Assembly (NCBI GenBank): GCA_963826975.1
Contig: CAWGZJ010000011.1
Span: forward strand, 186,001-250,000
Reading direction: 5' to 3'
Origin: Palsa-883 sp963826975
GTDB taxonomy: Bacteria > Pseudomonadota > Alphaproteobacteria > Acetobacterales > Acetobacteraceae
Length of the DNA: 64,000 nucleotides
Shown: positions 60,031-64,000 of the stretch, in pieces
How positions within the stretch are numbered: position 1 is the first letter of the stretch
Layout of the letters: each line of letters starts with the position of its first letter
Program-made: the position numbers and the translations under genes
The notes under the pieces: model-generated
What the model saw: the letters and a program-made list of their open reading frames with translations, nothing else
Database searches by the model: none
What the model was told of the DNA's origin: nothing

Positions 60031-60153
60031 GGCACCGTCGGCGGGTCCATCTCTACGACCGCTGGTGTTACCCGGATAAACACGAAACCTTGCTCACTTG
60101 CGGCAGAGCCCACAACCCATCATCCAAAGTGCCCCGGCCTCCCAAAGCCCCAG

Positions 60154-61005
60154 TCACGGCCCAGCCAAAAAGCGCAACAACGCGTCGTTGAACAAAGCCG
60201 GATCCTGCAGGAAAGCGAAATGGCTGACCGCCGGCAGGATCAGCTCCCCGGCGCCCGGAATCAGCGCAGCCATATGATCGGTATTCTCGCGCTTGATCGC
60301 CTCGTCATGGTCAGCATCGACGATCCAGGTCGGCGTCCGGATACCACGCAACTCGGCATCGGCGAAATGCGGCTCGCTCGCCCACATCTTGCTGATGTTA
60401 TCGAGAAACACCTTGAACTGCCCAGGCGTCGGCGACAGCCTGCCGTACTCGCGCGACGCGCGTGCCTCATAGGCAACAAATACCGGATTGTTATCGACAT
60501 CCTTCACCCCGGACGGATCCGAGTTGGCCGCGAACGCGAACAGCCGGGTCAATCGTTCCGGGTGGTGGATCGCGATGTCGAGCCCGATGATCGCCCCGTC
60601 GCTCCAGCCCACCAGCGCCGCTTGCCGGATGTGCAGATAATCCATCAACGCCAGCACGTCGGATGACATCAGATCGTAACCGATCGGAACATCGGTCTGC
60701 GTGCTGCGCCCGTGACCGCGGCTGTCGAGCACGATGACCTGGTAATGCCGCGCGAGCACCCGGATCTGCAGACCCCAATAACTGGAATTCGCCAGCCCGC
60801 CATGCACCAGGACGACCGGATCGCCATGGCCATAGGTCGCGAACCAAAGCCGAATACCGTTCACCGGGGCCACGCCGGCGCGATCCGGTTTCGGCAGCGT
60901 CGGTGTCGGCGGCAGGCGCTCCCACGGCGGCTCGGCCGCGGCCGGCGCCACGCGGGCGAGTGCGAACGCAAGCAGAACGAAGTACGCGAATGGCGGGCAG
61001 CGCAT
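60154..61005 (-). CDS. Exported alpha/beta hydrolase
   Basis: The 283-residue protein has a signal peptide (MRCPPFAYFVLLAFALARVAPAAA) and an alpha/beta-hydrolase fold: oxyanion HGG in VLVHGGLANSS, DSRGHGRS, a nucleophile elbow GWSDGA with Asp or Ser adjacent (Ser ~127), and catalytic His in VSHFAF near the C-terminus. GXSDG suggests a serine nucleophile as in bacterial esterases and non-haem peroxidases. It acts in the periplasm. The start at 61005 gives a clean signal peptide; upstream in-frame codons run into the repeat element. Confidence 0.87.
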   Translation of the reverse strand: MRCPPFAYFVLLAFALARVAPAAAEPPWERLPPTPTLPKPDRAGVAPVNGIRLWFATYGHGDPVVLVHGGLANSSYWGLQIRVLARHYQVIVLDSRGHGRSTQTDVPIGYDLMSSDVLALMDYLHIRQAALVGWSDGAIIGLDIAIHHPERLTRLFAFAANSDPSGVKDVDNNPVFVAYEARASREYGRLSPTPGQFKVFLDNISKMWASEPHFADAELRGIRTPTWIVDADHDEAIKRENTDHMAALIPGAGELILPAVSHFAFLQDPALFNDALLRFLAGP

Positions 61006-61044
61006 TGTCAGAACCCCTAGATCATTCCGGTCACACGAGAATAC

Positions 61045-61157
61045 TCTCCCCCTCCCCTTGAGGGAGGGGGTTGGGGGGAGGGGTTGGTGCCAGGATCGCA
61101 CAGAGGCTCGTTGCGCCCCGTCCCCTCCCCCAACCCCTTCCCGCAGGGGAGGGAGAG
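61045..61157. repeat. CCCCTCCC inverted-repeat element, copy 4
   Basis: Standard left arm (CTCCCCCTCCCCTTGAGGGAGGGGGTTGGGGGGAGGGG) and a shorter right arm ending CCGCAGGGGAGGGAGAG, like the 20.3-kb right arm. It lies upstream of the hydrolase and of the leu leader, between divergent transcription units. Confidence 0.8.
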
Positions 61158-61293
61158 AGTCTTCGCCGATCCAGGCTTATCCTGACGCCCATGGGCCTCG
61201 ACCTGGCCATCTTGCCCCCCGCCGGTGGTGCGCGGGTGGCCCGCCTGCACCCCAACGCTTGCGCACCGCCCCATATTCACGTATGAACCCCGC

Positions 61294-61398
61294 ATGTCCC
61301 GAGGCACGCAGCCCCGTCGCCTGACTGCCAGCGCATCCGCGCTCGCGCCGCTGCGCCTTCTGTCCCTCGGCCTCCTCCTTCGACTTAGCCGCCCCTGA
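61294..61398 (+). CDS. leu leader peptide (Leu-rich, 34 residues)
   Basis: The frame ATG 61294 to TGA 61396-61398 encodes 34 residues, ten of them Leu. Nine Leu lie within residues 17-31 (LAPLRLLSLGLLLRL), at codons 61342, 61351, 61357, 61360, 61366, 61372, 61375, 61378 and 61384. The stop codon is inside the 5' arm of a stem that can pair downstream, and leuA begins 102 bases later. This is the layout of a ribosome-mediated attenuator that senses charged tRNA-Leu. The ATG has no strong ribosome-binding site, which weakens the case a little. Confidence 0.7.
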   Translation: MSRGTQPRRLTASASALAPLRLLSLGLLLRLSRP

Positions 61399-61447
61399 GC
61401 GCTGCGCCGGGCTGTTGAGTGCCGGCACGCTCAGGGGAACCCCTGAG
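61392..61447 (+). promoter_or_regulatory. Mutually exclusive hairpins upstream of leuA (attenuator-like)
   Basis: CCCCTGAGCG (61392-61401) is complementary over ten bases to CGCTCAGGGG (61428-61437). The latter's CTCAGGG part can instead pair with CCCTGAG (61441-61447) in a tight hairpin. The two stems share bases, so only one forms. A ribosome paused at the leader's Leu codons would leave the first stem free; one reaching the stop codon would cover 61392-61401 and release the second. No U-run follows the second hairpin, so termination might be Rho-dependent or the control may act otherwise. Confidence 0.6.
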
Positions 61448-61500
61448 GCTGATGTCGTGCCCAAAACCGCAGGAACACCGCTCCAATAGGGACCAGTCAC

Positions 61501-63084
61501 ATGTCCATAGACCATCCCAGCTTCGGCAAGCTGGAAGACGACCGCATCATCATCTTCGACACCACGCTGCGCGACGGCGAACAGTCGCCCGGCTTCTCGA
61601 TGAACCTCAACGAGAAGATCCGCATGGCCGAAGCCCTGACCGAGCTCGGCGTCGACGTGCTGGAAGCCGGCTTCGCCATCGCCTCGCCCGGCGACTTCGA
61701 GAGCGTCAAGGCGATCGCCGAAAGCGTCGGCCAGCGCGACGACACGCCAGTCATCGCCAGCCTGGCACGCGCCGGGCGGATGGACGTGCTGCGCGCCGCC
61801 GATGCGCTGAAGGCCGCCAAGCGCCGGCGCATCCACATCGTCATCGCCACCAGCGCGCTGCACATGAAATACAAACTGCGGCTCGAGCCCGACGACGTGG
61901 TCGCCGCCAGCGTCGAGTCCGTCACCCTCGCGCGCCAGCACGCCGATGACGTGGAATGGTCCGCCGAGGACGCCACCCGCAGCGACATCGACTTCCTGTG
62001 CCGCTGCGCCGAGGCCGCCATCCGCGCCGGCGCCACAACGATCAACCTGCCCGACACCGTCGGCTATGCCCTGCCCGAGGACATGGAACGCATGTTCACC
62101 GCGGTCCGCAACCGCGTGCCGGGCATCGAGAAGGTCGTGCTGTCGACGCACAACCACAACGATCTCGGCCTCGCGGTGGCCAACACGCTGGCCGCCATCC
62201 GCGCCGGCGTCCGCCAGGTCGAATCCACCATCAACGGCATCGGTGAGCGCGCCGGCAACGCCAGCCTGGAAGAGGTCGTCATGGCGATCCGCACGCGCCA
62301 GGACGCCATTCCGCGCACGAACCGGATCCACACGCAAAGCCTGCTGCGCATCTCCCGCCTGCTCGCCACCATCACTGGCTTCGACGTGCAGCCCAACAAG
62401 GCCATCGTTGGGCGCAACGCTTTCGCCCACGAGGCCGGCATCCATCAGGACGGCGTCCTGAAGAACGCCGCAACCTACGAAATCATGACCCCCGAGAGCG
62501 TCGGATGGGCCAAGAACAGCCTGGTGCTCGGCAAGCACTCCGGCCGCGCCGCGTTCCGCGACAAGCTCAACACGTTGGGCTACCGGATCGGCGACAACCA
62601 GTTGAACGACGCATTTCGCCGCTTCAAGGACCTCGCCGACCGCAAGAAGGTGGTGTTCGACGACGATATCGTTGCCCTGGTGGACGACGAGGTGATGCGC
62701 GACCACGCGCGCATCCGCTTCATCTCGCTAGACCTGCACGCCGGCTCCAAGTCGCCCCCACGCGCCGAGATGGAGCTGGAAGTAGACGGCGTGGTGCACA
62801 CCTCCACCGCGACCGGCGACGGCCCGGTTGACGCCACTTTCCGGGCGATCCAGCAGATCTTCCCCCACACCGCGAACCTTGTCCTGTTCTCCGTCGGCGC
62901 CGTAACGGAAGGCACCGACGCCCAGGCAAAAACCACAGTGCGCCTCGAAGAAAACGGCAAGCTGGTAGACGGCCAGGGCGCCGACACCGACACCATCGTA
63001 GCCTCCGCCCGAGCCTACATCCACGCCCTGAACAAGCTGATGGTAAAGCGCGCCCGCACCGAACCCGCCGCCCTGTCAGCGTAA
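61501..63084 (+). CDS. leuA: 2-isopropylmalate synthase LeuA
   Basis: The 527-residue protein is a long-form LeuA: catalytic TIM barrel with TTLRDGEQSPG (~21-31, metal-binding Asp and catalytic Arg), TINLPDTVGYALPEDM, STHNHNDLGLAVANTLAAI (metal His pair) and INGIGERAGNASLEEVVMA; then GRNAFAHEAGIHQDGVLKN and a C-terminal LeuA_dimer allosteric domain (~385-510; ARIRFISLDLHAGS). It condenses acetyl-CoA with 2-oxoisovalerate in the first committed step of leucine synthesis. The C-terminal domain implies feedback inhibition by leucine, in addition to the upstream leader control. Confidence 0.95.
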   Translation: MSIDHPSFGKLEDDRIIIFDTTLRDGEQSPGFSMNLNEKIRMAEALTELGVDVLEAGFAIASPGDFESVKAIAESVGQRDDTPVIASLARAGRMDVLRAADALKAAKRRRIHIVIATSALHMKYKLRLEPDDVVAASVESVTLARQHADDVEWSAEDATRSDIDFLCRCAEAAIRAGATTINLPDTVGYALPEDMERMFTAVRNRVPGIEKVVLSTHNHNDLGLAVANTLAAIRAGVRQVESTINGIGERAGNASLEEVVMAIRTRQDAIPRTNRIHTQSLLRISRLLATITGFDVQPNKAIVGRNAFAHEAGIHQDGVLKNAATYEIMTPESVGWAKNSLVLGKHSGRAAFRDKLNTLGYRIGDNQLNDAFRRFKDLADRKKVVFDDDIVALVDDEVMRDHARIRFISLDLHAGSKSPPRAEMELEVDGVVHTSTATGDGPVDATFRAIQQIFPHTANLVLFSVGAVTEGTDAQAKTTVRLEENGKLVDGQGADTDTIVASARAYIHALNKLMVKRARTEPAALSA

Positions 63085-63101
63085 CGACCCTGTCCCTTAC
63101 T

Positions 63102-63147
63102 ACTCCCCCTCCCCTTGAGGGAGGGGGTTGGGGGGAGGGGTCGGTGC
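63102..63147. repeat. CCCCTCCC element, single arm
   Basis: Only the left arm (CTCCCCCTCCCCTTGAGGGAGGGGGTTGGGGGGAGGGG) is present after leuA. The expected right arm is replaced by an imperfect GAGGGGAGGGCGGGAGGGG stretch. The following 200 bases to the terminator hold no recognisable gene. Confidence 0.7.
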
Positions 63148-63343
63148 GGCACCGTCGAGGGGAGGGCGGGAGGGGTGCGCAGCGGCACCTTCGACAGCCT
63201 TTGGCACCCGTACGGTTCTCGGTCTCAGAAGCATCGATGTAGCCCGCGATACGATCGCCGTCCAATGCACCGGGATCGCGCACGGCTTCATCGCCATGCC
63301 GGTCATCCCGCGTCATTGCCCAACACCCCACACCTGCGCAATC

Positions 63344-63379
63344 AAAAAACGGCCCGGCCGCCACATGGGCGGCCGGGCC
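63344..63379 (-). terminator. Rho-independent terminator for the glutamate dehydrogenase gene
   Basis: A perfect 12-base stem (GGCCCGGCCGCC/GGCGGCCGGGCC) with a five-base loop (63363-63367) is followed on the minus strand by TTTTTT (63349-63344). It lies ~180 bases past the stop at 63559 in the direction of that gene's transcription. It is the clearest intrinsic terminator in the window. Confidence 0.8.
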
Positions 63380-63558
63380 ATAAGTAAGGTCCGGGTTGAC
63401 CTGGGCCGTGCGGCCCTGCCGGCCGGCGCGGGTGTTGGGGCAGCGCCGGTCGACGCCGAAACAATGCCACGCACAACCTTTCCTGGCTGTGACGTAGATC
63501 ACACCTCGCATATCGTCTGAATTTTAAGCCACGCCGCCTGACCGGATCGCGCCGGGCC

Positions 63559-64000
63559 TTACGGAAACAGCCCGCGCGTGTTCTTGGCGCTGCGCACCTT
63601 GGCCACCCCGATCGCCATCGCCGCGGTCCGGTTGGGCACGCTGTCCTTCTCCGCCCGCGCCATCACCTGCCCGAACGCCCGATCCAGCACGTGATACAGC
63701 TTGTCCATCACCTCGGCCTCGTCCCAGAAGAACTGCTGCAGGTCCTGCACCCACTCGAAATAACTAACCACCACCCCGCCCGCGTTGCACAGGATGTCGG
63801 GGATCACAAAGATCTCGTCGCGCCGCTGGTTCAGCACCTCGTCGGCCTCCGGCGTGGTCGGGCCATTCGCCCCCTCCGCCAGCACCCGGCATTGCAGCCG
63901 CCCGGCCATCCGCGCGTCGATCACCCGCTCCAGCGCCGCCGGCACCAGCACGTCGCATCGTTGCGCCAGCAGCTCCGCCGGATCGAGCGCGAGCTCGTTC
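63559..64000 (-). CDS. gdhA: Glutamate dehydrogenase family protein, C-terminal part (runs off the window)
   Basis: The ~147 residues present match the C-terminal NAD(P)-binding domain of Glu/Leu/Phe/Val dehydrogenases: CDVLVPAALERVI, VLAEGANGPTTPEADEVL, IPDILCNAGGVVVSYFEWVQDLQQFFW, and NRTAAMAIGVAKV near the end. These are diagnostic of glutamate dehydrogenase, which interconverts glutamate and 2-oxoglutarate plus ammonia. The N-terminal part lies beyond position 64000. Cofactor preference cannot be judged from the part seen. Confidence 0.9.
   Translation of the reverse strand, partial: NELALDPAELLAQRCDVLVPAALERVIDARMAGRLQCRVLAEGANGPTTPEADEVLNQRRDEIFVIPDILCNAGGVVVSYFEWVQDLQQFFWDEAEVMDKLYHVLDRAFGQVMARAEKDSVPNRTAAMAIGVAKVRSAKNTRGLFP

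Overview
The window looks like a chromosomal segment from a high-GC alphaproteobacterium, most likely of the Acetobacteraceae/Rhodospirillales type. This rests on GC-rich codon use throughout, a GapR (DUF2312) nucleoid protein, a zinc-ribbon DinB, an HGGxSTG-domain protein, many luciferase-like monooxygenases and short-chain dehydrogenases, and abundant intergenic hairpin repeats. No rRNA or tRNA gene was recognised.

Layout. 0-6.3 kb: a TMEM43-like membrane protein, an alpha/beta hydrolase, an SDR, and a cluster of small exported or membrane proteins, two of which sit behind copies of one ~50-bp leader. 6.4-12 kb: catabolic enzymes (GMC oxidoreductase, flavin monooxygenase, SDR, HAD hydrolase, EctD-like dioxygenase) and a hicBA pair. 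12.5-17.6 kb: kdpD and kdpE, separated by an unusual phosphatase-glycosyltransferase fusion gene. 17.7-22.6 kb: a branched-chain amino acid (or similar) ABC transporter operon whose permease and both ATPases are one polypeptide, and whose binding-protein gene carries a frameshift. 22.7-26 kb: an oxalate/formate-type MFS carrier with a small partner, fdsD, fdhD and only the 3' end of fdsA. 26.2-35 kb: a winged-helix/TPR regulator, an MddA-like methyltransferase, a LysR regulator, lutBC, gapR and a monooxygenase. 34.8-38.2 kb: a PIN-type toxin pair, a helicase/restriction remnant and two tandem-repeat arrays. 38.2-51 kb: an MscS channel, an orphan solute-binding protein, a B12-binding radical SAM protein, dinB, a GH15 enzyme, a GFA protein and a SulP transporter next to a Crp/Fnr remnant. 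51-58.5 kb: an accessory region with a repeat-containing HGGxSTG protein, unknown proteins, and a two-gene unit enclosed by ~200-bp inverted repeats. 58.5-64 kb: a lipoprotein, an F420-type monooxygenase, a hydrolase, leuA behind a leader peptide and alternative hairpins, and the 3' end of a glutamate dehydrogenase gene.

How it fits together. leuA with its leader, and the Liv-type transporter, point to branched-chain amino acid metabolism. lutBC points to lactate oxidation, although lutA is not present. The formate/oxalate block looks decayed: transporter and maturation genes remain, but the dehydrogenase is reduced to a fragment. Two single-base frameshifts and several gene remnants (fdsA, helicase, crp/fnr) lie beside repeats, which suggests repeat-associated rearrangement. 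The least explained features are the inverted-repeat-bounded pair at 54-57.5 kb, the PMQQS-encoding repeats found at both 36.6 and 51.5 kb, and the fusion gene between kdpD and kdpE.
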